A stretch of DNA of 43,029 bases from JAIOTH01 sp964639335 (GCA_964639335.1 CAZXCJ010000004.1:1-43029), one strand, 5' to 3'; positions 22,620 through 31,564 are shown, counted from the stretch's first letter. The notes: generated by a model from the letters alone, not told the origin. Program-made: numbers and translations.

Positions 22620-22654
22620 ATTAGTATAATTAGTAAAATTAGTATATTAGCATC
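22620..22654 (+). repeat. 35-bp ATTAGTAT repeat, copy 1
   Basis: The sequence is 34/35 identical to 37687-37721. It is built from the words ATTAGTAT, AATTAGTA and TATTAGCATC, and lies directly before the rbfA start codon. Confidence 0.8.
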
Positions 22655-22664
22655 GCTTATTAGT

Positions 22665-23009
22665 ATGAGTAAAAGAACAGAACAAGTAGCCGGTGAGATA
22701 ACCCACCAATTATCAGAAATAATAAGCAGAGGTATAGAAACACCAAAAGACTGCCTGGTTACCATTATTAAAACTGAAGTGAGTCCTGATTTGAAAATAG
22801 CTAAAATATTTATATCTGTTTTGCCAGAAAGCAAAAATGGAACTGCCTTAGTGTATTTTAAAAAAATTTCGAACTTTATTCAAAAAAAATTAGGAGAAAA
22901 AATAAAATTCTATACTACCCCCCATCTTAGATTCTTTATTGATGAGGGAGAAATAAAAAGAAGAAAAATAAATAGGGTCTTAGAAAAAATTAAAAAAAAT
23001 GCTAAATGA
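22665..23009 (+). CDS. rbfA: Ribosome-binding factor A
   Basis: The 114-residue KH-like protein has a standard RbfA start (MSKRTEQVAGEITHQLSEII), the core VTIIKTEVSPDLKIAKIFISVLP, and a closing HLRFFIDEGEIKRRKINRVLEKI. It binds the 30S subunit and helps maturation of 16S rRNA. It follows infB after a 100-bp spacer with an ATTAGTAT-type repeat that runs into the start codon. It overlaps the next gene by 11 bases, so the two are coupled. It has no SD. Confidence 0.93.
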   Translation: MSKRTEQVAGEITHQLSEIISRGIETPKDCLVTIIKTEVSPDLKIAKIFISVLPESKNGTALVYFKKISNFIQKKLGEKIKFYTTPHLRFFIDEGEIKRRKINRVLEKIKKNAK

Positions 23010-23973
23010 AGAAATAAAAAAATTATTAGATTGTATTAAAAAATCTAATCACATATTTTTAGTAACCCATAGAACCCCTGATGGCGATGCTATTGGTTCT
23101 CTTTTAGCCATGCAAAAGGTTTTATCGTCTTTAAATAAAAAGACTACTTGCTTTTGTGTAAATCAACCTGCAGAAAATTTTAATTATCTTGAAGGTATTA
23201 ACAAAATAGAAAACCAACCTGAAAATTTAAAAAACAATTATGATTTAGGCATATTATTGGATTGCGCTGATTTAAAAATAACGAAAATCGAAGAGCAAAT
23301 TCGAAACATTAATTTTAAATTCGGTTTAGCTAATGTTGACCATCATTACACCAACCCTCAATATGGAAATATAAACATCGTAATTCCTCAGGCATCATCA
23401 ACCGCAGAAATTATTTATCAAATAATGAAAATAGCCCATATTAAAATAGAGGCGTCTGTAGCCACGGCACTCTTAACGGGCATAATCACTGATACTGGAA
23501 ATTTTGCTTACCGCTCAACAACCAGACAGGCCATAGATATAGCTTCTAAATTATTAAGCATTGGTGCTGATTTTTCTGATATTGCTAAGGCAAATATCTA
23601 TAATAAAACCATAAAAATTTTAAAACTCTGGGGGATGGTTTTAAAAAAAATATCTTTCAACAAAGAATTGTCCATGGTAACAACTGGTATTTTTAAAGAG
23701 GACTTGAATAATTTGGGATTAAATGAAGAAGCAAGCGAAGGAATCTCTAATTATTTAAACAATCTTTCCTCTAAAATTAAATTTAGCGTCTTGTTAAAAC
23801 AATATGAAGCTGATAAAGTAAAAGGTAGTTTAAGGACTACTCACGATGATGTTGATGTAGCCAAAATTGCCCAGACCTTTGGTGGCGGGGGCCATAGAAA
23901 AGCAGCCGGATTTGAAATAAACGGCCAACTTACCTTTACTAACGGACAATGGCAAATCATTAAAAGTCAATAG
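22999..23973 (+). CDS. nrnA: DHH/DHHA1 phosphoesterase (NrnA-like)
   Basis: The 324-residue bifunctional oligoribonuclease/pAp phosphatase-like protein has intact motifs: RTPDGDAIGS (about 26-35), LLDCAD, VDHHYTN, GIITDTGNFAYRST, and a C-terminal DHHA1 domain with the GGGGHRKAAGF substrate loop. NrnA degrades short RNA oligomers, and some members act on pAp or cyclic dinucleotide products. It overlaps rbfA, as is common in bacteria (rbfA-nrnA), linking it to RNA turnover. The catalytically altered relative at 19229-20365 suggests ancient duplication or a partnership; that is inference. Confidence 0.92.
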   Translation: MLNEEIKKLLDCIKKSNHIFLVTHRTPDGDAIGSLLAMQKVLSSLNKKTTCFCVNQPAENFNYLEGINKIENQPENLKNNYDLGILLDCADLKITKIEEQIRNINFKFGLANVDHHYTNPQYGNINIVIPQASSTAEIIYQIMKIAHIKIEASVATALLTGIITDTGNFAYRSTTRQAIDIASKLLSIGADFSDIAKANIYNKTIKILKLWGMVLKKISFNKELSMVTTGIFKEDLNNLGLNEEASEGISNYLNNLSSKIKFSVLLKQYEADKVKGSLRTTHDDVDVAKIAQTFGGGGHRKAAGFEINGQLTFTNGQWQIIKSQ

Positions 23974-24046
23974 TCATTAGACAATAGTCAAGAGCTTAAT
24001 TACTAAACGCCTATTGCCTATCGCCTAATAACTAACAACTAACACT

Positions 24047-24622
24047 ATGCTTTTAATCCCAACTGTAATTGAAAAATCCAGCAAAGGCGAAAGGGCCTAT
24101 GATATATATTCTAGATTATTAAAAGAAAGAATAATCTTCTTGGGCTCGCCTATTAGTGAGGCCGTGGCCAATACTATAATTGCCCAGCTTTTATTTTTAG
24201 AATCCGAAAATAACAAAAAAGATATTAAGCTTTATATTAACTGTCCTGGGGGAAGCGTTACTGATGGCTTAGCAATTTATGACACCATGCAATACATTAA
24301 ATGTGATGTTTCTACTATTGCCGTAGGCATGGCCGCCTCCATGGCTGCCGTTCTTTTGTCGGCCGGAGCAAAAGGAAAAAGATTGGTTTTACCAAGCTCT
24401 GAAATTCTTTTACATCAAATAATGGGCGGTGCCGAAGGCCAAGCTGCGGATATTAAAATTAAGGCCGAGCAAATTTTAAAAATAAAAGATAAATTAAATA
24501 AAATTTTAGCCAAGCACACGGGACAGGACATTAAAAAAATAGAGAAAGATTCTGATAGAGATTATTATTTAACTGCTTCTGATGCTGTAAAATATGGATT
24601 AGTAGATAAAATGATTAAATAA
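24047..24622 (+). CDS. clpP: ATP-dependent Clp protease proteolytic subunit
   Basis: The 191-residue serine peptidase has its catalytic triad at Ser98 (GMAASMAA), His123 (LLHQIMGG) and Asp172 (DSDRDYYL). The N-terminus (MLLIPTVIEKSSKGERAYDIYSRLLKERIIFLG) is standard without a propeptide. ClpP forms the 14-mer degradation chamber and works with ClpX or ClpC; no Clp ATPase gene lies nearby here. The leader (23974-24046) consists of TAACTAACAACTAACAC-like words and has no SD. The gene stands apart from the next by 290 bases with its own regulatory elements. Confidence 0.96.
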   Translation: MLLIPTVIEKSSKGERAYDIYSRLLKERIIFLGSPISEAVANTIIAQLLFLESENNKKDIKLYINCPGGSVTDGLAIYDTMQYIKCDVSTIAVGMAASMAAVLLSAGAKGKRLVLPSSEILLHQIMGGAEGQAADIKIKAEQILKIKDKLNKILAKHTGQDIKKIEKDSDRDYYLTASDAVKYGLVDKMIK

Positions 24623-24628
24623 TTGGAC

Positions 24629-24657
24629 TTGAAAAAAAAATCTTAATATGTTAATAT
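24629..24657 (+). promoter_or_regulatory. Candidate promoter downstream of clpP
   Basis: TTGAAA (24629-24634), 17 bases, TAATAT (24652-24657). If used, transcription would begin near 24664, giving a leader of about 200 bases that reaches the terminator at 24844-24876. Confidence 0.35.
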
Positions 24658-24751
24658 CTTTAACATAAGAATTAATAAATAATTTTGCTAGAGAATTATG
24701 ATTTAGTGAAAAACTGCCGTTAATTACAAAATTCAGATTTTTACCATAAAT

Positions 24752-24844
24752 ATGCTTAAAATCTTTAAATTACCTAACTTAGATAATAAAAAATTAGAAA
24801 CCAAAAAAAAATTTTCATTAAAATTTTCCTCTTTGGTTATCTAA
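24752..24844 (+). CDS. Possible 30-residue Lys-rich ORF before RNase Y
   Basis: The ORF starts MLKIFKLPNLDNKK and ends FSSLVI. Its stop codon (24842-24844) meets the first base of the terminator stem. It is Lys/Leu/Phe-rich with no Cys or Trp. It could be a leader peptide whose translation controls the terminator, a small independent protein with its own terminator, or chance. No SD is visible, as is usual for this genome. Support is position only, so confidence is low. Confidence 0.3.
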   Translation: MLKIFKLPNLDNKKLETKKKFSLKFSSLVI

Positions 24845-24877
24845 AAACTGACTTCTTTTGGGAAGTTTAGTTTTTTC
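24844..24877 (+). terminator. Intrinsic terminator 37 bp before RNase Y
   Basis: ACTTC and GAAGT form the inner stem and AAACT/AGTTT the outer one, followed by TTTTTT. It lies between clpP and rny and may end the clpP transcript or attenuate rny. Confidence 0.65.
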
Positions 24878-24913
24878 TAAATTCTCTACAAAAACATATA
24901 GAAAGTAAAAAAA

Positions 24914-26440
24914 ATGCCAGAATCAGTAACATATTTTATATCACTGATTGTTTTAGGTCTTGGCTTTTTCTTGGGCTATGCCTTTAGAAAAAGAGTAGGA
25001 ATTAACTCTGCTAACAGCGCCGAAAAAAAAGCTGAGGAAATTATAGAAAAAGCCAAAGAAAAACAACAAGATATATTATTAAAAAGTAAAGAAAAGGCGG
25101 TTCATATAATTGATGAGGCTAAAAAAGAAGAACAAGAGCGTCGTCAAGAACTTAGCCATAAACAAAAACGAATTGAAGAAAGAGAATCATTGTTTGATAA
25201 AAAACTTCTTAATCTGGAAAACAGGCAACAGGACTTATTAGAAAAGACGGAAAAGATAGAAAAATTAAAAGAAGAAATCAAAAAAATTCAAAAAATGCAG
25301 ATGGAACGGCTAGAAAAAATAGCTAAAATGTCCACAGAAGAAGCAAAAGATATTCTTTTAGAAAAAACCGAAAATATGATTAAAGATGAATTAGTGGCGC
25401 GAATTAAAAAATTAGAACAAGAATCAAACGAAGAATTAGAAAAAAGAGCTCGCGATCTTCTGTCTCTAGTTATTCAAAGATGCGCTATTTCCCATGCTGC
25501 TGAAAACACTACCACTACAGTCCAAATACCCTCTGATGAAATGAAAGGAAGAATAATCGGAAGAGAAGGAAGAAATATCAGAGCTATAGAAAAATTAACT
25601 GGAGTAGAAATAATCATTGATGATACTCCAGATATTATCGTTATTTCTGGATTTAATCCCATTCGCAGGCATTTAGCCAAAAGAACCTTAGATAAATTGA
25701 TTTTAGATGGTCGTATTCATCCTGGAAGAATTGAAGAAACAGTAGAAGAGTCCAAAAAGGAATTAGCTCTTGATATTAAAAAGGCCGGTGAAGAAGCAGT
25801 CTATGATGTAGGAATTCCAGCCGTTGATCCTAAACTAACTCAACTATTGGGCCGTTTAAAATACCGAACTTCCTATGGTCAAAATCAATTAAAGCATTCT
25901 CTAGAGGTAGCCCATTTATCTGGTTTACTGGCTGAAGAATTGGGAGCAGATGTTGCCATTGCTAAAAAAGGCGGATTATTTCATGACATTGGTAAAGCCT
26001 TGGACCATGAAATTAAGGGAACCCATCCAGAAATTGGTTATGATATTTTAAAAAAATTCAACATGAGTGAAGAAATAGCTCTTTGTGCTAAAACTCATCA
26101 CGATGATAAACCACCTACCTTAGAAGCTGTAATCGTTAAAGTGGCTGATGCCATATCTGGAGCTAGACCCGGAGCTAGAAAAGATACTTATGAAAATTTT
26201 TTACAAAGATTAGGTGAATTAGAAAAAATTACTAACTCTTTTGATGGAGTAGAGAAATCTTATGCTATTCAAGCTGGCAGAGAAGTTCGTATTTTTGTAA
26301 AACCAGAAGAAATTGATGACTTAGAATCTATAAAATTAGCCAAAAAAATAGCTGATAAAATAGAGGAAGAATTAAAATATCCCGGAGAAATAAAAGTCAA
26401 TGTTATCCGCGAAACTAGAATCACTGAATATGCTAGATAA
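24914..26440 (+). CDS. rny: Ribonuclease Y
   Basis: The 508-residue endoribonuclease has one N-terminal membrane helix (4-24), a long Lys/Glu coiled coil (about 35-200), a KH domain (GRIIGREGRNIRAIEKLTG, about 215-280) and an HD domain. HD ligands include H in LKHSLEVA and H-D in GLFHDIGKALDHE, with a further His-Asp pair in KTHHDDK. RNase Y starts mRNA decay at the membrane. It is followed by ymdB, the classic rny-ymdB pair. The start is preceded by GAAAGTAAAAAAA, a weak SD at best. Its expression could be set by the upstream terminator. Confidence 0.96.
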   Translation: MPESVTYFISLIVLGLGFFLGYAFRKRVGINSANSAEKKAEEIIEKAKEKQQDILLKSKEKAVHIIDEAKKEEQERRQELSHKQKRIEERESLFDKKLLNLENRQQDLLEKTEKIEKLKEEIKKIQKMQMERLEKIAKMSTEEAKDILLEKTENMIKDELVARIKKLEQESNEELEKRARDLLSLVIQRCAISHAAENTTTTVQIPSDEMKGRIIGREGRNIRAIEKLTGVEIIIDDTPDIIVISGFNPIRRHLAKRTLDKLILDGRIHPGRIEETVEESKKELALDIKKAGEEAVYDVGIPAVDPKLTQLLGRLKYRTSYGQNQLKHSLEVAHLSGLLAEELGADVAIAKKGGLFHDIGKALDHEIKGTHPEIGYDILKKFNMSEEIALCAKTHHDDKPPTLEAVIVKVADAISGARPGARKDTYENFLQRLGELEKITNSFDGVEKSYAIQAGREVRIFVKPEEIDDLESIKLAKKIADKIEEELKYPGEIKVNVIRETRITEYAR

Positions 26441-26495
26441 ACAGTAATGGAGGCCCAAATTAAAAGCTAATAACTAAAAGCCAAAAGCCAATCAT

Positions 26496-27287
26496 ATGAA
26501 AATTTTATTCTTTGGTGATGTAATGGGTAGTATCGGCCGCAAAGCCATTATTAAAACTTTGCCTGCTCTAAAAAAAGAATATAAACCTGATTTAACTGTT
26601 ATTAATGCCGAGAATCTCGCTCACGGAAAAGGTATAACTGAAAAAACCCTAAAACAGATGCAAGAAGCTGGAGTTGATTTTTTTAGTTCTGGAAATCATG
26701 TTTATTCTAAAAACAACGCCAATGAAATATTCCAATCTCATAAATTTGATATTATAGCTCCAGCCAATGATCCCAGAACTTTAAAGAATTATGGTTATAA
26801 AGTGCTTAAAATTGGTAAAAAAACCCTAATCATGCTAAACTTATTGGGTAAAACTTTTATAGATGAAAAAAATATCAAATGTCCTTTTAAAACTTTTGAT
26901 AAGCTATATAAAGAATTTCAAAAATATCATCCTGACTATATAATTTTAGATTTTCATGCTGAAGCAACTAGTGAAAAAGTTGCCTTAGGTCATTATGTAG
27001 ATGGAAAAATAAATGCCTTATTGGGCACCCATACCCATATTCAAACTAATGATTCTCAAATCCTACCCAAGGGCACGGCCTATATAACAGACATTGGTAT
27101 GGTTGGTGCTAAAGAATCTGTAATTGGTGTTAAAAAAGATATCATCATAGATAAATTTCTTAATGATTCTAAAATTATTTTTGATATTCCTAAAACTGGA
27201 AAAGTAACAATTAGTGGCGTTTTACTTGAAATTAATAAAAAAAGTAGTAAAATAAAGGTAATACAAAAAGAAACTATAATAAATTAA
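26496..27287 (+). CDS. ymdB: YmdB-family metallophosphoesterase
   Basis: The 263-residue calcineurin-like phosphoesterase of the YmdB type (TIGR00282) has the metal ligands in FFGDVMGSIGR, NAENLAHGKG, SSGNHVYSKN, LDFHAEATSEK and GTHTHIQTND. Known members hydrolyse 2',3'-cyclic nucleotides and related phosphodiesters. It follows rny by 55 bp and is probably co-transcribed, consistent with a shared part in RNA turnover. The leader (AAAGCTAATAACTAAAAGCC-like) is repetitive and lacks an SD. Confidence 0.93.
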   Translation: MKILFFGDVMGSIGRKAIIKTLPALKKEYKPDLTVINAENLAHGKGITEKTLKQMQEAGVDFFSSGNHVYSKNNANEIFQSHKFDIIAPANDPRTLKNYGYKVLKIGKKTLIMLNLLGKTFIDEKNIKCPFKTFDKLYKEFQKYHPDYIILDFHAEATSEKVALGHYVDGKINALLGTHTHIQTNDSQILPKGTAYITDIGMVGAKESVIGVKKDIIIDKFLNDSKIIFDIPKTGKVTISGVLLEINKKSSKIKVIQKETIIN

Positions 27288-27307
27288 AATAAATAAATTT
27301 TCGGGCC

Positions 27308-27335
27308 TTCGAGCTCAGCTCGATTCATGCTCGAA
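27308..27335 (+). repeat. Hairpin in the HU leader
   Basis: TTCGAG (27308-27313) and CTCGAA (27330-27335) enclose CTCAGCTCGATTCATG. The word CGAGCTCAGCTCG is shared with the hairpin at 18756-18790, so this is a member of the GC-rich dispersed family. It ends two bases before AAAGGATC, the probable SD of the HU gene. Confidence 0.55.
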
Positions 27336-27351
27336 AGAAAGGATCAAAATT

Positions 27352-27633
27352 ATGAACAAAATGGAACTCATTGATGCTATTGCTGCTAAAGGCGACCTAA
27401 CCAAGAAAGATGCTGAAAATGCAGTTAATGCATTAGAGGCCGTTATCATCAGCACTTTGCAATCAAGTGAAAAGGTTACTTTAACTGGTTTTGGAACATT
27501 TGAAGCCAGAAATATGAAAGCCAGGGCCGGTGTCAATCCACAGACCGGTGCTAAAATCCAAATTGCTGCAACTACAGTACCTAAATTTAAAGCTGGTAAA
27601 TCTTTTAAAGACGCCATTAAGGGCAAGAGATAA
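27352..27633 (+). CDS. hupB: HU-family nucleoid protein
   Basis: The 93-residue DNA-bending protein has the HU/IHF signature GFGTFEARNMKARAGVNPQTG with the arm residues around NPQTGAKIQI, and the C-terminal KFKAGKSFKDAIKG. It forms dimers that compact and bend DNA. The start at MNKMEL is preceded by GAAAGGATC, a probable SD, and by a small GC hairpin. A bidirectional terminator follows at 27656-27683. Confidence 0.95.
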   Translation: MNKMELIDAIAAKGDLTKKDAENAVNALEAVIISTLQSSEKVTLTGFGTFEARNMKARAGVNPQTGAKIQIAATTVPKFKAGKSFKDAIKGKR

Positions 27634-27655
27634 TTATCTTAAGATGGTATAAAAA

Positions 27656-27683
27656 AACAGGTCTTTTATGAGACCTGTTTTTT
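27656..27683 (+). terminator. Bidirectional terminator between HU and the C39-like gene
   Basis: AACAGGTCT and AGACCTGTT form a perfect 9-bp stem with loop TTTATG, with T-runs on both strands. It ends the HU gene (+) and the wall-related operon (-). Confidence 0.92.
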
Positions 27684-27701
27684 GTTATTTAAAAATATAT
27701 A

Positions 27702-28544
27702 TTATTTTAATATAATCCCAACTTTTTCATTTTGATTAGTGTTTTTTAAATTATAATCCCAGTCAGCAACAGCGTTCCATAAAATGTCTGGCTGATAAAC
27801 ATAATCTTTACCCTTTCTTGTTCCTGGATCATTGGTAATTATTAAACCATCCTTAGTAAAACCTTTGACAATTAACATGTGGTATAAAGGACCGGGTTGT
27901 TTAAAATTAGGATTTTTTAATTCTCTACCAGCACATGGTAAAATTAATGGATAACCAGTCCTAATGATATCCTTAATTTGTTCAATTGAACTAAGCTCGA
28001 TAATCTCTATATCTAAATTATAAAACTCCTTTGCCATTTCCGCGGTAGTTGTGGCCGATAAATCAAAATGGCCATTCCAATTTTCTATCTGCCAATAAAT
28101 CATCTCACCAATATCTTTCAAAGCAGAATCCATACTAATGTTCTGATTATTTAAAAAAGAATAAACCATTAAAACACAGGCCTCTTCACAGCCCTCTTTA
28201 TAAAGTTCGTCCCATTTCTGATCTGGGGATTGAATGGTAAATGGTACAGCTAAATTTATTTCTTGAACGCGAGGGTTTGGCAATGATTCTAATAAACCAT
28301 CGTTAATATTTTCATCATTTTGTAGAGACGGAAAATTTTCCGCCTCTACGGATTTAATATCATCATTATTTTCTTCTACACCCAAATCCTCGCGTTCAAT
28401 CTCTACAAATTTAATCTCTTCTGGCAATTTTATATTTTCTTGTTTTGTAAAATATTCTTTAATAATGACACGATTATTATAAAAAACAAATCCTAAAATT
28501 ATTAGAATTAATAAAAACAAATAAATTTTAAAATCTTTAAACAT
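27702..28544 (-). CDS. Membrane-anchored C39-like cysteine peptidase
   Basis: The 280-residue protein has an N-terminal membrane anchor (7-23), an acidic linker (about 30-95) and a C39_2-like papain-fold domain (about 97-280). The core is LAVPFTIQSPDQKW..EGCEEACVLMVYSF, with a candidate catalytic Cys119 or Cys123. The catalytic His is in GPLYHMLIVKGF and the Asp/Asn in LIITNDPGTRKG. It probably acts outside the membrane on peptides or the cell wall. It overlaps the upstream transporter-Nudix gene by 8 bases and ends at a bidirectional terminator, so it is the last gene of the murE operon. Confidence 0.8.
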   Translation of the reverse strand: MFKDFKIYLFLLILIILGFVFYNNRVIIKEYFTKQENIKLPEEIKFVEIEREDLGVEENNDDIKSVEAENFPSLQNDENINDGLLESLPNPRVQEINLAVPFTIQSPDQKWDELYKEGCEEACVLMVYSFLNNQNISMDSALKDIGEMIYWQIENWNGHFDLSATTTAEMAKEFYNLDIEIIELSSIEQIKDIIRTGYPLILPCAGRELKNPNFKQPGPLYHMLIVKGFTKDGLIITNDPGTRKGKDYVYQPDILWNAVADWDYNLKNTNQNEKVGIILK

Positions 28545-30255
28545 TTAATTCATTATTTAAATATCTTTGGCAAAACTCAACTACACTTGGTTGTAAAGAA
28601 TAATTTTTATAATCTTTAATCGGCAACCAAATGATCTTACTATATTCTGATTCATTGGCTTTAGGTTCTCCGCTTATTATGTCCGCTAAAAAAATATGAG
28701 CAATGAAATTTCGGTCGTCTTTTTCAAATTTTATATCAGTTAAATATTTTATCAACTCTACTTCACAAGCAATTTCTTCTTGAGCTTCTCTGATAGCGGT
28801 TTCTTCTAAACTTTCTCCTTTTCCAACTTTACCTCCTGGAAATTCATAATGCTGATCTTTAATTTTATAAAGCAATAATAATTTTTCGTCTTTTATGATT
28901 GCTGGACCAGATAATTTTATTCTCTTTTTAGAAACCAAACTTCCAATAATTAACCCAATTATAGTAAATAATATTCCTAACGCAACAATAGTTGGTTGAA
29001 TTCCATCCCTTAGAAAAAAATAATAAATCAAAAGACATATTATTGAAATAATGCCAATTATAAAACCATAAATTAAAGTTAAGGGTTTTATTTTTTTCTT
29101 AATCCAAGTAAACATAATTATTACCGCTAAAACAATCATAAAGGAAACAAATATATAAGTACTTAAGACCAAATCTCGTATAAAAATAGTGGTCAGGGTT
29201 GTTAATATTCCTAAAGCAATAATTACTTTCCTTAAATTTTTTATTGTCCTTTGTTTATTCCAATTAAAAAAATCTTGGACTATTATAGATGAACCTGTAA
29301 AAATATCTGTATCAATTGTGCTCATTATGGCTGCAAATAATAATACTACTGACAAACCCAATAAGCCTCGCGGAAGGAGATGATTAAATCCATAAATTAA
29401 AGCCAAATCTGGATCAATTTCTGGAAACCTTGCTTTAATAGTTAGAGCTACCAAACCTAATAAAAATGCAAATCCAGCATAAACCAAAGCTGCTAATATA
29501 ATTCCCTTTTTTAATGTTTTTTTATTTTTAGAAGCATAAACTCTTTGCCATAAATCTGCTGTTGCAAACGGATATAAAATTCCTATTACAAAAAATCCTA
29601 TTATTAACGAAATATCCATCTTAAAAAAATTCCATTCTGAAACTGGGATTAAAGAACCATTAAATAAAATAAAAGTTAGTAAGATTAAAAGAAAAATTAT
29701 AATAATATACTGTATAATATCTGTTCTAACCACCGCCTTAAATCCTCCCATTAAAACATAAATTAAAACAATAAAAATCATAATACAAGAACACAACCCA
29801 AATGGCCAGTCAGTAAAAAATACAAATATCTTGGTCCCGGCAATTAAATTCATAACCAAAAAACCAAAAGTGATAAAAATAGTCATTAAAGAGGCTAAGA
29901 GCGCCACCTTTTTTCCATAATTATATTTAAAATAATCTGCTAATGTATAAAATCTTTGTTTGGAATTTTCTTTTAACTTTAAAGCAAAAGGAATAAAAAC
30001 CAACATACCAACAACTGTTCCTATAAAATACCAAATAGCTGCAAAACCCCAAACATAAACTAAAGCCACGAAGATCATTAAAATTGATCCAGTTTTACTA
30101 GCGTTGATAGTCGCCATTGTACTTATAGCACTAAGTTTTCTTTCAGCAATTAAAAAATCCTCTTCATTTTGCTTTCGAGAGGATAAATAACCTATTAAAA
30201 TGAGTATTATAAAATAAACAATTATCAAAATAAAATCCAGGCTTGTTAAATTCAT
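28537..30255 (-). CDS. Sodium:solute symporter fused to a Nudix hydrolase domain
   Basis: The 572-residue protein has two parts. Residues 1-435 are an SSS-family transporter with about 13 membrane helices. Typical marks are GYLSSRKQNEEDFLIAERKL, NASKTGSILMIF, ADYFKYNYG and LMGGFKAVVRTDIIQ. Residues about 440-572 form a Nudix domain whose box spans 475-498 (begins GKVGKGESLEET, then REAQEEIACE), with the catalytic REAQEE intact. The transporter would import a solute with sodium, and the Nudix domain would hydrolyse a nucleoside diphosphate-type compound on the inner side. The two parts form one uninterrupted frame. It is 4 bp from murE and overlaps the peptidase gene. The coupling of substrate and enzyme is unknown. 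Confidence 0.85.
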   Translation of the reverse strand: MNLTSLDFILIIVYFIILILIGYLSSRKQNEEDFLIAERKLSAISTMATINASKTGSILMIFVALVYVWGFAAIWYFIGTVVGMLVFIPFALKLKENSKQRFYTLADYFKYNYGKKVALLASLMTIFITFGFLVMNLIAGTKIFVFFTDWPFGLCSCIMIFIVLIYVLMGGFKAVVRTDIIQYIIIIFLLILLTFILFNGSLIPVSEWNFFKMDISLIIGFFVIGILYPFATADLWQRVYASKNKKTLKKGIILAALVYAGFAFLLGLVALTIKARFPEIDPDLALIYGFNHLLPRGLLGLSVVLLFAAIMSTIDTDIFTGSSIIVQDFFNWNKQRTIKNLRKVIIALGILTTLTTIFIRDLVLSTYIFVSFMIVLAVIIMFTWIKKKIKPLTLIYGFIIGIISIICLLIYYFFLRDGIQPTIVALGILFTIIGLIIGSLVSKKRIKLSGPAIIKDEKLLLLYKIKDQHYEFPGGKVGKGESLEETAIREAQEEIACEVELIKYLTDIKFEKDDRNFIAHIFLADIISGEPKANESEYSKIIWLPIKDYKNYSLQPSVVEFCQRYLNNELNV

Positions 30256-30259
30256 AAAG

Positions 30260-31564
30260 TTATTCTAATTCTTTCAACAATTCCCTAACAACCCTTCTTT
30301 CGTCCCAAGCAATTTTTTGACCATTAGCCACACAAATATATTGTTCTGCTCCTTTACCTGTTAATAGGATTAAATCATCAACCTGGGCCAATTTTAAAGC
30401 TTTTTTAATGGCTTCTCGCCTATTCTCTACTTTAAATAAATTTTTATTTAAAATTTTTCCTTTTTCTAATACGCCTTGTGCCACTCTATTAATAATCTCC
30501 ATTGGGTCATCGTCATAGGGATCTTCATTGGTTACAATAACAATATCGGCTTTTTGTCCTGCCATGTTTCCTAAAATTGGCTGACGTGATTTATCTCTTC
30601 CGCCACCGCAAGAACCAAGCACATGAATTAACCTATTATAATAAAATAAATTTAAAGTTTTATAAAGTTGTTTTAAACTTTCAATTTCTGGAGCATAATC
30701 TATTAAAATTCTAATTCTTTTTTTATTTTTAATAAATTCCATTCTGCCCGGAGTACCTTTAAAATATCTTAAATACTCGCTCATTTTATCCAATTTTAAT
30801 CCCTGAGAATAACAAACAACAATAGCTGTCAAAATATTATAAACATTAAACTCTCCTAATATACTTATTGTAAAATCAATATCATGAACTTTAAACTTAG
30901 TATTAAAATCCTCAACTTTAATTTCTCGGACCTGAAAATCGCTATCATTGTTTATTGAAAAACTAAATTTTTGGTCTGCTTTATTGTTAAAAAATTCTGT
31001 AAAGTATTTATCATCTTTATTGGCAATGATAATTTTTTCTACTCCCAATTTTTTCTTAGATCGGGATAAATTTTTAAATAATTCTAATTTAGCCCTTTTA
31101 TAATTTTCAAATCCGCCATGAGATTCCAAATGTTCCGGGGTTAGATTTGTAAAAACAACTATATCATAATTTATTCCCAAATGCCTAAATTGTTTAATGC
31201 CCTCTGAAGAAGTTTCAATCACAGCATAATCACATTTATTTCTAACCATTTTTGCCAACATTTTTTGCAAAGCAAAACGACCCAACATAGTCATTTTCTG
31301 ATTATTCAGCCATTCTTGCTCGCCTATTTTAAAACCAACCGTTGAAGTATAGCCAATTTTATAGCCCTCTTTTTCTAATAAAAAAGAAATTAGATTTACT
31401 ACTGTTGATTTGCCATTAGTACCAGTCACCCCAATCACTTTTAATTTTTGCGATGGATAGCCATACAAAAAAGCACCTAATAAAGATAAGCTTTGGTGAT
31501 AAAAATTCAAAATAAAAATAGGAATAATTTTTTTAAGTATTTTTTTTAACATAAACTTAGGCAC
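30260..31564 (-). CDS. murE: MurE-like UDP-MurNAc-tripeptide synthetase
   Basis: The 434-residue Mur ligase has ATP loop GVTGTNGKST (residues 45-54), FTNLTPEHLESHG, the carbamate-Lys region, and a C-terminal binding domain with VTNEDPYDDDP. This last motif corresponds to the DNPR-type site of MurE but differs in sequence, so I do not predict whether meso-DAP or Lys is added. The N-terminal UDP-binding domain is nearly absent: only about 40 residues precede the P-loop, a known shortening in CPR. It makes peptidoglycan precursor in the cytosol. It heads a tight operon with the symporter-Nudix and C39-like genes and follows the FemX-like gene. Confidence 0.85.
   Translation of the reverse strand: MPKFMLKKILKKIIPIFILNFYHQSLSLLGAFLYGYPSQKLKVIGVTGTNGKSTVVNLISFLLEKEGYKIGYTSTVGFKIGEQEWLNNQKMTMLGRFALQKMLAKMVRNKCDYAVIETSSEGIKQFRHLGINYDIVVFTNLTPEHLESHGGFENYKRAKLELFKNLSRSKKKLGVEKIIIANKDDKYFTEFFNNKADQKFSFSINNDSDFQVREIKVEDFNTKFKVHDIDFTISILGEFNVYNILTAIVVCYSQGLKLDKMSEYLRYFKGTPGRMEFIKNKKRIRILIDYAPEIESLKQLYKTLNLFYYNRLIHVLGSCGGGRDKSRQPILGNMAGQKADIVIVTNEDPYDDDPMEIINRVAQGVLEKGKILNKNLFKVENRREAIKKALKLAQVDDLILLTGKGAEQYICVANGQKIAWDERRVVRELLKELE

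Noticed and set aside
22665..26440. Recoding of TGA to glycine, as in some CPR groups
   Set aside because: TGA ends rbfA and the gene at 3976-4902 at the expected positions, and no conserved glycine is missing elsewhere.
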